DNA of 64,000 bases from Prosthecobacter sp. (GTDB lineage Bacteria > Verrucomicrobiota > Verrucomicrobiia > Verrucomicrobiales > Verrucomicrobiaceae). This document shows positions 27,575-36,694 of the stretch, in pieces; the first letter of the stretch is position 1, and the number at the start of each line of letters is the position of its first letter. The stretch is from the NCBI GenBank assembly GCA_021733925.1, contig JAIPJY010000025.1:35391-99390 (forward strand), in the 5' to 3' direction. Below the pieces are notes generated by a model, which was given only the letters and a program-made list of their open reading frames with translations, was not told the DNA's origin and made no database searches. The translations under genes and the position numbers were made by a program.

Positions 27575-28039
27575 ATGAAACCTGAGAGTGATCTCAATCC
27601 CTACGCCGCTCCGCAGAGTGCAATTTCTGACGATGATACGTCAGAGATGCCCGCTTCGACAAAATGGACTGTTTTCATGCTCATTACGCTGGTCGTCGGA
27701 TGGGTGGGCGGCCTGTGGAGCCTTGCGCAAGGCAGTGAAGCCAATGTGATCAGAAGCGGCTGGTACTTTCACATCAGAGGGATTGTTTGTCTTCAGGCCC
27801 TTCTAAGCATTCTTTACTTTAGACAGAAAAAATGGAGTTATTATCTGGGAGTGCTGAGTCTCGTATGGATTGTCACCACCTGGCTTCATCGAGTTAAAAC
27901 ACTCGCTGAAGCAATATGGGAGAAAGATCCCCTGCAAGCAGCGATGCTCGCCACTTCAGCTCTGTTACTCCTGTTACTTTTTTACCGCTTCACCTTCGGC
28001 CTGCCCAGCCGCAGGTTTTACCGCATGACTCAGAAGTAA
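27575..28039 (+). CDS. Membrane protein with NPYAAP N-terminus
   Basis: The 154-residue protein begins with a short tail containing NPYAAP, a motif common at the start of small membrane proteins in PVC bacteria. About four hydrophobic segments follow (FMLITLVVGWVGGLW, GIVCLQALLSILYF, YLGVLSLVWIVTTWL, and a Leu-rich one). There is no known domain. It follows accC by 38 bp and is convergent with lepB. Confidence 0.75.
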   Translation: MKPESDLNPYAAPQSAISDDDTSEMPASTKWTVFMLITLVVGWVGGLWSLAQGSEANVIRSGWYFHIRGIVCLQALLSILYFRQKKWSYYLGVLSLVWIVTTWLHRVKTLAEAIWEKDPLQAAMLATSALLLLLLFYRFTFGLPSRRFYRMTQK

Positions 28040-28053
28040 GGAGGGGCGTGACA

Positions 28054-29274
28054 TTACCTGATCAGCCCCCAGTTCCGGCCCAGCGGGAAGTAGCAGAACA
28101 AGCCGGGGCCGACGAGATTGCGCTCCGGCACAGAGCCCCAGTAGCGGCTGTCGGAACTGTTGTAGCTGTTGTCGCCCATGGCCCAGTATTCCCGCGCGTT
28201 GTCTCGGTTGCTCAACTCGCGCACGGTGCCGTCCGAAAGGAGGCCGAAGTTGCCGTAGCCTTTGTACAGGCCTTCCATGGCCCCCACGCGCTTCATGCCG
28301 AACTCTTCAGCGGGCTTGCCGTTCACCCAAAGCACGGGCGATTTGACTTCGAGCCGGTCTCCAGGCACGCCGACGAGCCGCTTGATGTAATGCTGCGAGC
28401 CCTCTTCAACGCTCACCCGCATGTAAGGGCTGCGAATGTTCTTCGTGGTGAAGACAAAGACCTCGCCACGGGTGGGGCGGCGGAAGTTGTAGGCGAATTT
28501 GTTCACCAGCACGTGGTCGCCGGTGTCCAGGGTGCCGCGCGCCAGCAACTGCCCTTCGGTGACATAAGTCCCGCCTGATTCCCCGAGCTTTTGCTCCACC
28601 CGCGCATCGGGGGTGATGTTCTGGCCGTCTGCGCTGACGGGAAGATTCAGGTAACGCTGCATCCCGAGATTAAGACCATCCGGGTCGGTGGCGAGCTGGC
28701 GCATGGGTGCCCAGATCCACTGCGTGCCGCCATCTTCAAAGTGCAGGCGGCAATGGGCGAAAAAGCCGAGAAAGCTGTGCTCCGTCAAAGGAGGTTCACC
28801 TTTGCGCAGGAAGCCCGAACGTTTGGCAACGACATTGTAATACGAACGTCCCGTCACCCAGTCCTTGCACTGGACAAAAAAATTGGGCGTCACGTCCTCG
28901 GCGGTGTGATTCGCGACCAGTCCATACAGAGTCGGCTGCATGGAGCCGGTGGGAATCTTGAACGGCTGCGCGATGTAGCTGCGGATGCCGAGGGCGATGA
29001 CAATGGCGACAAAGAACACCTCCACATTTTCGCCGATGTCCGAATGCTCCACATGTGGCAGCGCCTTTTCACAGGCTTTGTTGATCTCGTCGTTCAAGGC
29101 ACTGATGCGCGCCTTGTCCCTGGCGCGCATGGCGTCCTCCAGGCTGCTGCGCAAAGCCGTGATCTCCTCCAGCTTGGCCGGTGGCAGGATGTCGCGCTTG
29201 TAGTTGATGAAGCGCGTCACGCCCTTGTGCAGGAGCTTGGCATGCTTGAGGTAGCGGGGGGTGAGGAAAAACAT
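28054..29274 (-). CDS. lepB: Signal peptidase I, enlarged
   Basis: The 406-residue enzyme cleaves signal peptides at the outer face of the membrane. The nucleophile is Ser111 in IPTGSMQPTLYG and the base is Lys298 in HYIKRLVGVPGDRLEV. About 187 residues separate them, against about 55 in E. coli, so it carries a large insertion. The N-terminus has a long charged region before a membrane segment at about residues 83-100 (VEVFFVAIVIALGIRS). The conserved SDSRYWGSVP box is near the C-terminus. Confidence 0.92.
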   Translation of the reverse strand: MFFLTPRYLKHAKLLHKGVTRFINYKRDILPPAKLEEITALRSSLEDAMRARDKARISALNDEINKACEKALPHVEHSDIGENVEVFFVAIVIALGIRSYIAQPFKIPTGSMQPTLYGLVANHTAEDVTPNFFVQCKDWVTGRSYYNVVAKRSGFLRKGEPPLTEHSFLGFFAHCRLHFEDGGTQWIWAPMRQLATDPDGLNLGMQRYLNLPVSADGQNITPDARVEQKLGESGGTYVTEGQLLARGTLDTGDHVLVNKFAYNFRRPTRGEVFVFTTKNIRSPYMRVSVEEGSQHYIKRLVGVPGDRLEVKSPVLWVNGKPAEEFGMKRVGAMEGLYKGYGNFGLLSDGTVRELSNRDNAREYWAMGDNSYNSSDSRYWGSVPERNLVGPGLFCYFPLGRNWGLIR

Positions 29275-29347
29275 GAGGTCTGGAGCGTGATACTAGGACG
29301 CGGCAGGCAATGCTCAAGTGCTGTGATCGGCCCAAAACCGATTTGAT

Positions 29348-29752
29348 TCAGCTCCGGGATTCCACCACCAGGACATCGCGCAGCACTTCGGCAGCCATGG
29401 CATTGTCTGAACAAACGAGGCTGGCGGTGGTGCTGGACGCATCCCGGCGCAGGATGTGCATGGAGCGCAGATCCAGCCCGGCGTCCTTCAGGCGCAGGGC
29501 CACGGCGGCAAGCGCGCCCGGTTTGTCCTCCAGCCTGACCAGCAGGGTGTCCTGGGTGATGACACTGAAGCCCTCGTTGCTGAGCACCCGCAGCGCCTCG
29601 TCATAACGGTCCACGCTGAGCACGACGATGCCGTGATTCTCCACGCCCTCGATGTCGATCTTCTCGATGTTGATGCCGCGCTCGGCGAGGCAGGTGGTGA
29701 GCCTGGCGGCGATGCCAAGTTCGTTCGGCACAAGGACGGTGAGCTGTTTCAT
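29348..29752 (-). CDS. Tandem ACT-domain protein
   Basis: The 134-residue protein consists of two ACT domains (residues 1-66 and 68-134), which usually bind amino acids. The first starts MKQLTVLVPNELGIAARL and the second LLVRLEDKPGALAAVALRL. There is no catalytic part. It sits 10 bp downstream of the histidine decarboxylase gene, so the two are likely cotranscribed, and an amino-acid sensing role is possible. Confidence 0.85.
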   Translation of the reverse strand: MKQLTVLVPNELGIAARLTTCLAERGINIEKIDIEGVENHGIVVLSVDRYDEALRVLSNEGFSVITQDTLLVRLEDKPGALAAVALRLKDAGLDLRSMHILRRDASSTTASLVCSDNAMAAEVLRDVLVVESRS

Positions 29753-29762
29753 GGCGGGAGTT

Positions 29763-30935
29763 TCAGGTTCTCAGTTGCAGTGCGGCGGCGAAGTCGGTGA
29801 CAAAGGCGTCGAGGATGGCCCGGGTCACATGCGGCATGACGATCAGGTGACCGATGTTTTTGCGCGGTGCGATGGTCCACCGCTGCATCATGGACAGGGG
29901 CGGCTTGGGGAACACGACGGTGATGGAGTTCGGGTGCCGCCATGCTTCGATGCCATGGGAGCGGAACTCCTGCACGGCATATTCGGCATTGCCCAGACAG
30001 GTTTGCACCATGTCCCGCAATCCGGCGTCACCGAGCGTGCGCAGACGGTGCCAGAGCAGCAGCGGAGAAAAGCCGCTGCGGGAACCGGCGATGGTCGTGT
30101 CCAGCGCGCCGATGTATTCGATCGAGCGTGAGATGCGATCCATATGCGCCTTGCGGGCGAGCACCACGCCGCAAGGCACCGGTGATCCGAGCATTTTGTG
30201 ACCGCTGATGGAGATGCTGTCCGCGCCATCTGCGAAGTTCCACGGCTGCGGCTTATCGACAAAGGGGAGAATCATGCCGCTGAGCGCCGCATCAGCATGA
30301 ATGTAGGCATTGCCGATGGCGAGATCGTCCAAGATCGCCCTGATTTGCGCCAGATCATCCACGGCGCCCTTCATGGTGGTGCCGATGTTGGCGAAAATGA
30401 TCGGCGGGACATCGCGGTGAATGCGCAGCGTCTCGCGCAGGTCGGCGTAGTCCATCTGGCCGTCCGGCTGGCTTTTGATCATGATGTTGCGCGTGTGCTG
30501 GAGGCGCAGAACCTTGGCCACGCTGTAGTGCGTGTCCTCGCTGAAGTAGCAGATGCCGTCGGGGAAGATCTCCCGCGCCACATAGAGGCCGTACATGTTT
30601 CCCTCCGTGCCGCCGCTGGTGACGTAGCCCCACCATTCATCGGCAGGCGCACGCGTGAAGCGGGCGAAGTCCGCCAGCACCTCGCGCTCAAACTCCATCG
30701 TGTTAAGGCGATAGTTGGTGCTGTGAAAGGGATCCCCGACGTTGTTGATGCTGAACTCCAGAAAGCGGAACAGCTCGGAGTAATCAAAAGCCTGGTTTGT
30801 CGGATAGCCGACGCTGCGAGTGCTGCACTCACGCAGCCGCGCGTACAGCTCATCGAGCCGCTGCTGGTCTGCGGGACTGAGGGTGGAGGGAGTCACAGCA
30901 GAGGAAATACTCCCTGAATCCGCTGCCGGATGCAA
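29763..30935 (-). CDS. hdc: PLP-dependent histidine decarboxylase
   Basis: The 390-residue group II decarboxylase turns an amino acid into an amine, with histidine to histamine as the best match. PLP binds Lys247 in SISGHKMLGSP. The stretches GYVTSGGTEGNMYGLYVARE, IFANIGTTMKGAVDD and AYIHADAALSGM closely resemble the Morganella-type enzyme. Length is typical. It is followed by a tandem ACT protein, which is an uncommon neighbour. The substrate is inferred from similarity, not proven. Confidence 0.88.
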   Translation of the reverse strand: MHPAADSGSISSAVTPSTLSPADQQRLDELYARLRECSTRSVGYPTNQAFDYSELFRFLEFSINNVGDPFHSTNYRLNTMEFEREVLADFARFTRAPADEWWGYVTSGGTEGNMYGLYVAREIFPDGICYFSEDTHYSVAKVLRLQHTRNIMIKSQPDGQMDYADLRETLRIHRDVPPIIFANIGTTMKGAVDDLAQIRAILDDLAIGNAYIHADAALSGMILPFVDKPQPWNFADGADSISISGHKMLGSPVPCGVVLARKAHMDRISRSIEYIGALDTTIAGSRSGFSPLLLWHRLRTLGDAGLRDMVQTCLGNAEYAVQEFRSHGIEAWRHPNSITVVFPKPPLSMMQRWTIAPRKNIGHLIVMPHVTRAILDAFVTDFAAALQLRT

Positions 30936-31050
30936 GTCCCACCATTGTCCTTAAAGATGGTCGCACAGGCTTCTTTATGCGCGAGCGGCCGACTTGCATG
31001 AACAGAAAGACCAAGCTTGCTCTCCGGCAGCATTTGGACATGCTCCTGCC

Positions 31051-31266
31051 ATGGCCTCCCACGCCACACAATCTTTTGAGAATTCCTTTCCGAGCGCGGA
31101 AGAACTGCGCCCGGAGACAGATCCAGTGACTGGAATCGATCTTTCGCTGATCAAGGAGAATCTAAAGCTCACGCCCTGGGAACGCATTCTAGCCAACGAT
31201 GACACGGTCAATTTCTGTGACCTAGGCAGAGCTGCAATGCAACAACGCCGCCATGCAGCAGCTTAA
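31051..31266 (+). CDS. Small partner of the nucleotidyltransferase
   Basis: The 71-residue protein carries the conserved-looking core IDLSLIKENLKLTPWERI and ends DLGRAAMQQRRHAAA. Small proteins with an LxLTPxER core often precede a DUF6036-type nucleotidyltransferase. The ATG at 31051 is chosen over one at 30994. Its end overlaps the next start by 14 bp, which shows translational coupling. Confidence 0.7.
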   Translation: MASHATQSFENSFPSAEELRPETDPVTGIDLSLIKENLKLTPWERILANDDTVNFCDLGRAAMQQRRHAAA

Positions 31267-31753
31267 CCAGTTGCTAGCACGGCTGATCAAGGCTGAGGTG
31301 GAGTTTGTCCTTGTGGGCGGGCTGGCGGCCTCCATCCACGGCTCGTCGCTCACTACTCGTGATGTGGATGTGTGCTGCAGGTTCACGGCAACCAATTTGC
31401 TGCGGATCCAGCGCGCTTTTGAAGACCAACATCCCGTGCATCGAATGCGCCCGGACCTCCCGGTTGCGCTCACGCCAGAGCAATGCGTCGATTTGAAGAA
31501 TCTTTATATCAAGACTGATCTCGGAGTGATCGACTGCCTCGGAAGTGTTCTGGGCGTAGGCGAGTACGATGAGGTGTTTAAACACAGCATCGAGATCGAA
31601 CTGCCTGTTGGAAAGCTCCGCATTCTGGATCTCGACACCTTGATCCAAGCCAAAGAGGCCATGGGGCGTCCCCACGACATCATCACGATGCAGCATCTCA
31701 AAGCAGTCAGGCAGGCCGAAGCGGGAGGCTCCCAGCATGACGATCAGCCGTAG
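31253..31753 (+). CDS. Nucleotidyltransferase-like protein (DUF6036/AbiEii-like)
   Basis: The 166-residue protein has the nucleotidyltransferase start FVLVGGLAASIHGSSLTTRD followed by VDV, giving a GG-x(n)-D-x-D metal site. The C-terminal part (ILDLDTLIQAKEAMGRP) fits the DUF6036 group. Such proteins are often antitoxin-like or toxin-like partners of a small upstream protein. It is coupled to the 71-residue protein. The exact activity (adenylyl transfer) is inferred. Confidence 0.82.
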   Translation: MQQLNQLLARLIKAEVEFVLVGGLAASIHGSSLTTRDVDVCCRFTATNLLRIQRAFEDQHPVHRMRPDLPVALTPEQCVDLKNLYIKTDLGVIDCLGSVLGVGEYDEVFKHSIEIELPVGKLRILDLDTLIQAKEAMGRPHDIITMQHLKAVRQAEAGGSQHDDQP

Positions 31754-31783
31754 CCGTATTCGGCAGAATGTGGCGGGGTCAGC

Positions 31784-33580
31784 TCAGTCGTTCTTCAGCA
31801 CCTGAATGAATGCCTCCTGTGGGATGTTTACCCGGCCGATGGCTTTCATCTTTTTCTTACCTTCCTTCTGCTTGTCGAGGAGCTTGCGCTTACGGGAAAT
31901 GTCACCGCCGTAGCATTTGGCGGTCACGTCTTTGCGCATGGCGCTGATGCTCTCACGGGCAATGACCTTGCCACCGATGGCGGCCTGGATGGCGACGACG
32001 AAGAGCTGCTGGGGGATGACTTCCTTGAGCTTGGCGCAGAGCTGGCGGCCACGGCTTTCAGCCTTGCTGCGGTGAACGATGCAGGAGAAGGCGTCCACGG
32101 GCTCGCTGGCGATGAGGATGTCCATCTTGACGAGTTCGGCGGCTTGGGTGCCCGCGTGTTCATACTCCATGCTGCCGTAACCACGGGTCATGGACTTGAG
32201 CTTGTCGTTGAAGTCCACGAGGATTTCATTCAGTGGCAGGACGGTGTGCAGAAGCACGCGACGGTCGTCGAGGGTCTCGGTGTTGTTCACCACGCCGCGC
32301 TTGTCCATGACGAGCTGCATGATGTCTCCAATGTTCTCGTTCGGGATCATGACGTTCACCTTCACGATCGGCTCGCGAATCTCGTCGATCTCAGCCTGCG
32401 GCGGCAGGAAGGTAGGATTGTCCACCTTGAGCTCGGTGCCGTCGGTCTTCCTCACATCGTAAATGACGGACGGGTAGGTGGAGATGACATCCATGTCGAA
32501 CTCACGGCGCAGGCGTTCCTGGACGATTTCCATGTGCAGGAGTCCGAGGAAGCCACAGCGGAAGCCGAAGCCGAGGGCGGCGGAGCTTTCTGCCATGAAG
32601 GTGAAGGCGGCGTCGTTGATCTGGAGCTTGCCGACGGCGAGCTTCAGGGCCTCGAAGTCGTCGGTGCTGACGGGATAGATGCCGCTGAAGACGAGGGGGT
32701 GGATCTCTTTGAAGCCGGGCAGTGCCTCGGGGGCAGGCTTGCGGCTCTCGGTGAGTGTGTCGCCGATCTTCACGTCAGCGGTCGTTTTGACGTTGGCGAT
32801 GATGTAGCCGACATCGCCAGCCTCCAGCTTTTCACAGGGGACCATCTTCGGGCGGAAGGTGCCGAGATCCTTGATTTCGGAATCGTTGCCTGAGGCCATG
32901 AGGCGCACCTTTTGACCACGCACGATGGTGCCGGACATGACGCGGACATAGCTGACAACCCCGCGATACGGATCGAAGATCGAATCGAACACGGAAGCCC
33001 GCAGGTAGCCGTCGCCGGGATCTGTCGGCGGCGGGATGAAGGCGACGATGGCCTCCAAAATGTCCTCAATGCCAATGCCCATCTTCGCACTGGCAGGCAC
33101 AGCCTCATCGGAAGAGAGCTGCAGGATGTCCTCAAGCTGGCGCTTCACCTTTTCGACGTCGGCGCTCGGGAGGTCGATCTTGTTAATGATGGGGACGACG
33201 TGCAGATTCTGCTGCAGGGCGAGGTTCAAATTTGCGACGGTCTGCGCTTCGACGCCCTGGGATGCATCCACCAGCAGGAGTGCGCCTTCACAGGCGGCGA
33301 GAGAACGGCTGACCTCATAGCTGAAATCGACGTGGCCGGGGGTGTCGAGCAGGTTGAGCTTGTACATCTGGCCGTCCTTGGCCTTGTAGTTCATGCACAC
33401 GGGATGCGCCTTGATGGTGATGCCGCGTTCGCGTTCCAGATCCATGGAATCGAGCAACTGATCCTGCTGCTGTCGGACGGTGATGGTTTGCGTAAACTCC
33501 AGCAGACGGTCAGAGAGCGTGGTCTTCCCATGATCAATATGGGCGATGATGGAGAAATTGCGGGTGCGGGAGATGGACAT
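31784..33580 (-). CDS. lepA: Elongation factor 4
   Basis: The 598-residue translational GTPase back-translocates stalled ribosomes. The G1 motif is AHIDHGKTTL near residue 13, followed by RERGITIKAHPV, DTPGHVDFSYEV and NKIDLPSAD. The C-terminal domain holds ECYGGDISRK-like sequence (KCYGGDISRKRKLLDKQKEG), which is specific to LepA. Length matches the family. Confidence 0.97.
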   Translation of the reverse strand: MSISRTRNFSIIAHIDHGKTTLSDRLLEFTQTITVRQQQDQLLDSMDLERERGITIKAHPVCMNYKAKDGQMYKLNLLDTPGHVDFSYEVSRSLAACEGALLLVDASQGVEAQTVANLNLALQQNLHVVPIINKIDLPSADVEKVKRQLEDILQLSSDEAVPASAKMGIGIEDILEAIVAFIPPPTDPGDGYLRASVFDSIFDPYRGVVSYVRVMSGTIVRGQKVRLMASGNDSEIKDLGTFRPKMVPCEKLEAGDVGYIIANVKTTADVKIGDTLTESRKPAPEALPGFKEIHPLVFSGIYPVSTDDFEALKLAVGKLQINDAAFTFMAESSAALGFGFRCGFLGLLHMEIVQERLRREFDMDVISTYPSVIYDVRKTDGTELKVDNPTFLPPQAEIDEIREPIVKVNVMIPNENIGDIMQLVMDKRGVVNNTETLDDRRVLLHTVLPLNEILVDFNDKLKSMTRGYGSMEYEHAGTQAAELVKMDILIASEPVDAFSCIVHRSKAESRGRQLCAKLKEVIPQQLFVVAIQAAIGGKVIARESISAMRKDVTAKCYGGDISRKRKLLDKQKEGKKKMKAIGRVNIPQEAFIQVLKND

Positions 33581-33672
33581 TCAGTTGGCGGGGGGGGATG
33601 TATTTAGTCCATTGGCACGAAGAAAGCAATTCCGATGCTTGAAGCACGTGACCTGCCGGCAGATGCTACCCC

Positions 33673-33978
33673 ATGAAACCGGAGCTTTTGAGCGAATCCG
33701 CCATCCAGCAGCAACTGACCGCCCTTCCCGACTGGCAGGTGGAAGGCACGGAACTGGTGAAAGAGTTCCGATTTGCCAGTTATCTGGCCGGCATTGAATT
33801 TGTGCGGCGAGTCGCGGTATTGGCCGAGGCCATGAATCACCATCCGGACCTGTTCGTCGGCTGGCGGAAAGTTGCCGTCCGTCTGACCACTCACAGCGCT
33901 GGGGGATTGACCCGGCTGGATTTCGAACTGGCCGGTCAGATCACGTCGGTCGAAGCCGCCCCGGTCAATCTCACCTGA
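33673..33978 (+). CDS. 4a-hydroxytetrahydrobiopterin dehydratase
   Basis: The 101-residue protein is a pterin-4a-carbinolamine dehydratase. It dehydrates the 4a-hydroxy pterin produced by aromatic amino-acid hydroxylases. The signature EAMNHHPDLF lies near residues 52-61, and LTTHSAGGLTRLDFELA follows. No phenylalanine hydroxylase gene is in the window. It is convergent with the secretin gene, with a 7-bp gap. Confidence 0.92.
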   Translation: MKPELLSESAIQQQLTALPDWQVEGTELVKEFRFASYLAGIEFVRRVAVLAEAMNHHPDLFVGWRKVAVRLTTHSAGGLTRLDFELAGQITSVEAAPVNLT

Positions 33979-33985
33979 AACAGAC

Positions 33986-36568
33986 TCACGGTGCCACGGC
34001 AGCAGTGTCGCGGTTGACCCTGCGGCCGGAGGGGTCCACCACCTCCACGGTGACGAAGATGATGACGTTCTTTGTGTCCGTCTGCTTGGTGTTGCTCTTG
34101 AAGAATCTACCCACAAAAGGAAGATCCCCCAAAATGGGAACCTTGTCTTCCACCATGGTACGATTCTGTATCTTGACCCCGCCCAGAACCACCGTTGCAC
34201 CATCATACACTTTCACTGCAGTGGTCACTTTTTGCACTTTGAAGACCGGCTGCAGAATCAAGTTCTGGGTGATCAATTGGTCAGGTGAGCTTAGAGGGAC
34301 GTAGCCCGTGGCGCCGGTTGATAATTGGATGGGCAAAACATCGACAGCTGCAGGCACATAAATCGGCGAGCCGTAATTCACAAAACCTTCGAAGGCGGTC
34401 ATTTCTGGCGCGATCGTGAGCTCCACGGTGCGACCATCTTCTGAAATGATGGGTTCGACCTCAACCAACACCCCCGTTTTTCTCATTTCGAAGGCCGTGG
34501 GCGTTGTCGGCGTGGCGATCTGCTGCTGCTGAGCCCCTGTAGTCACGCGCCCGCCCCCTTGCGGCAGTCTGGGTGGATCAAACTCGGTCGGATAAATGAA
34601 CTCCTGTGTCACCTCCGCGATCGCTTTGAGACCACTCTTGGTGGTCACGCTGGGGGACGCATTGACATCCACCCCTTTTTTCTGGGAAAGGGCGCGCAGC
34701 ACGGTTTGAAATTGAGGATTGGTAAACACTCCTGCAATGGAGAGCACACCCGGCGCCACGTTCTTGTTTCCAGTGACCGAACCTGTCTGGAGGAGACTAT
34801 CAATGGAATTTGCTGACGTCGCAAAGTCGCCAGATCGGAGACCCGAGGTGACGGGGCCACCACCGTAGTTGCGAGGTGCCGTGGTGCCCGCTGGCACCGG
34901 GCCTGCCAACGCTCCAGCAGCAGGAAGAGCGGGAAACGCCTGCTCGCCATTAATTGTGACAGGAGGAATGGTGTAGGGCGTGTTGAATGGATAGTTGCCC
35001 GAGCTGCTGGCTGTTCCATTTCCTGCACTGCCACCGCCAAAAAATACGCTGCTATTGATTCCGGCACTGCCCATAAGCCAGTCAAAACCCAGCTCCTCAA
35101 GGTTCTTCTGGTTCACCTCCAGCATTCGCACATGAATCACGGCCATTTTCGGCGTGGCCTTGGTCGCCGTATCCACGATCATTTCAACGGTCTCCATGTT
35201 GGCGATCGTGTTGCGAACGGTCAACGCGTTGGTCGATGCGTTGTAGCTGGCGCTCGTTCCTTCCGGGAAGGTCACTCCACGTGCTTCAAGAAACTCCTTG
35301 GCCCCCAAGCGGCGGATGATCAGCCCTCCTCCTGCCGGAGCCTGCGTGGCAAAAGGGTCCGTAGGTGGAGCAGCGCCCGGATCAGCTCCTGGGGAGTTCT
35401 GAATAAAATCTGGCGGCACCCGGAAGGAGCGGGTGACGATCGCATTGTTGCGCTCGCTGATGGACAAAAAGATCACCGCATGATCATCCACCTTGTAGGC
35501 GACTCCGCACATCTCGCTCACGTAGCGCAGCAGTTCCTCCATCGGCACATTGAGAAGATTCAGGCTGACCTGCTTGTCACGTGCCTCAGGAGGCACACTG
35601 AGGACAAAACTGATCCCCGTACCTTCGGGGTCCAGGTCGCGGCTGCGAACTCGCAGCAGTTCCACCACCTCAGCCAGCGTGGCCCCGTCAAACTCCACCT
35701 TTGGGAAAGTAATGGTGCGCAGCTTTTGCGTGATTCTGTCACTCCCGGTCTGCTGGTTGACGAGTGAGGCCGCACTGGCCCCAAAGAGCGAACTGCGATC
35801 CACGTCGGTCAGAGGCACCGGGTCTTCCCACGACTGGGTCACCGCGCCCAGCATTTTGGCACGGTGCTGATCAAAGGCGGTCTTGTAGTACTTTTGCTTT
35901 TCCCGCTCGACATTTTCCATGCCGCGCCTCGCAGCACTGTTGGTGGGGTCAATCCGCAGGACGTCTTGAAACGTCGTGTTGGCCTTGTCCAGATCTCCGA
36001 GCTGGAGAAACGAACTGGCCTTGAGAAGCAGTGTCTGCACCGCCCCCACGTTGTCCACATGCTTGGCGGTCAGTGCGGGAGGGAAGCGATCTGGATCTCC
36101 GAGACGTTGCTTGAGGGACAGCACCCGTGCGTCTTTCGGCGCCACATCGGGTGCCAGCAGCTTGTCCAGAAGCTTGCCTGCTCCGGCAATGTCTCCATTG
36201 GCCGCAAGTTCCTGGGCGATCAGACAGCCTGCCACCACGTAGCCGTTGCGCGCAGCCATCCGTGACTCCTGAGCCAGAGGAATGTCTGGCAGGGCCTTGT
36301 AGGCTCCTTCAAACAAGGTCAGCGCCTCCGCCGCCTTTTCCTGATCGATCAGCTGGTAACCACGCTCGATTTCAGTGTTCAGCGTGTTCACCTGAATCGC
36401 TCGGCGGCGTGTTTCAGCCTGGGCCATGGCCGAAACTGACTGTGCTCCGGCAGGTAAAACCGCATTCCCGCCCAGAATGATTATCAGGCACGCAACAGCG
36501 CCACGAGTGAGCAGGCGGCGGGGCAACACGGCTTCAGGATGTTTCGGGATAGGCTGCAGGAGCATCAA
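33986..36568 (-). CDS. Amuc_1098-type type IV pilus secretin
   Basis: The 860-residue outer-membrane protein has an N-terminal hydrophobic signal (LLTRGAVACLIIILGGNAVL), a TPR-like helical region (about 60-250; SSFLQLGDLDKANTTFQDVL), secretin N-domains (about 290-480) and a C-terminal secretin pore domain (about 590-850; KSGLKAIAEVTQEFIYPTEF, VLVEVEPIISEDGRTVELTI, VPILGDLPFVGRFFKS). This layout fits the verrucomicrobial Amuc_1098 family. No other pilus gene (pilM, pilN, pilO, pilB) is adjacent. Confidence 0.88.
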   Translation of the reverse strand: MMLLQPIPKHPEAVLPRRLLTRGAVACLIIILGGNAVLPAGAQSVSAMAQAETRRRAIQVNTLNTEIERGYQLIDQEKAAEALTLFEGAYKALPDIPLAQESRMAARNGYVVAGCLIAQELAANGDIAGAGKLLDKLLAPDVAPKDARVLSLKQRLGDPDRFPPALTAKHVDNVGAVQTLLLKASSFLQLGDLDKANTTFQDVLRIDPTNSAARRGMENVEREKQKYYKTAFDQHRAKMLGAVTQSWEDPVPLTDVDRSSLFGASAASLVNQQTGSDRITQKLRTITFPKVEFDGATLAEVVELLRVRSRDLDPEGTGISFVLSVPPEARDKQVSLNLLNVPMEELLRYVSEMCGVAYKVDDHAVIFLSISERNNAIVTRSFRVPPDFIQNSPGADPGAAPPTDPFATQAPAGGGLIIRRLGAKEFLEARGVTFPEGTSASYNASTNALTVRNTIANMETVEMIVDTATKATPKMAVIHVRMLEVNQKNLEELGFDWLMGSAGINSSVFFGGGSAGNGTASSSGNYPFNTPYTIPPVTINGEQAFPALPAAGALAGPVPAGTTAPRNYGGGPVTSGLRSGDFATSANSIDSLLQTGSVTGNKNVAPGVLSIAGVFTNPQFQTVLRALSQKKGVDVNASPSVTTKSGLKAIAEVTQEFIYPTEFDPPRLPQGGGRVTTGAQQQQIATPTTPTAFEMRKTGVLVEVEPIISEDGRTVELTIAPEMTAFEGFVNYGSPIYVPAAVDVLPIQLSTGATGYVPLSSPDQLITQNLILQPVFKVQKVTTAVKVYDGATVVLGGVKIQNRTMVEDKVPILGDLPFVGRFFKSNTKQTDTKNVIIFVTVEVVDPSGRRVNRDTAAVAP

Positions 36569-36694
36569 AATAGGGGAAATTCGACTTTATAACAGGACTC
36601 GGTGTTTCGCCCAAGCATTTTCTGCCATGAATCTCAGCCGGGGGTTGCCCTGCCGCCTCATCTTGCTCTGATGACTGCCCATCCTCAATCATCT

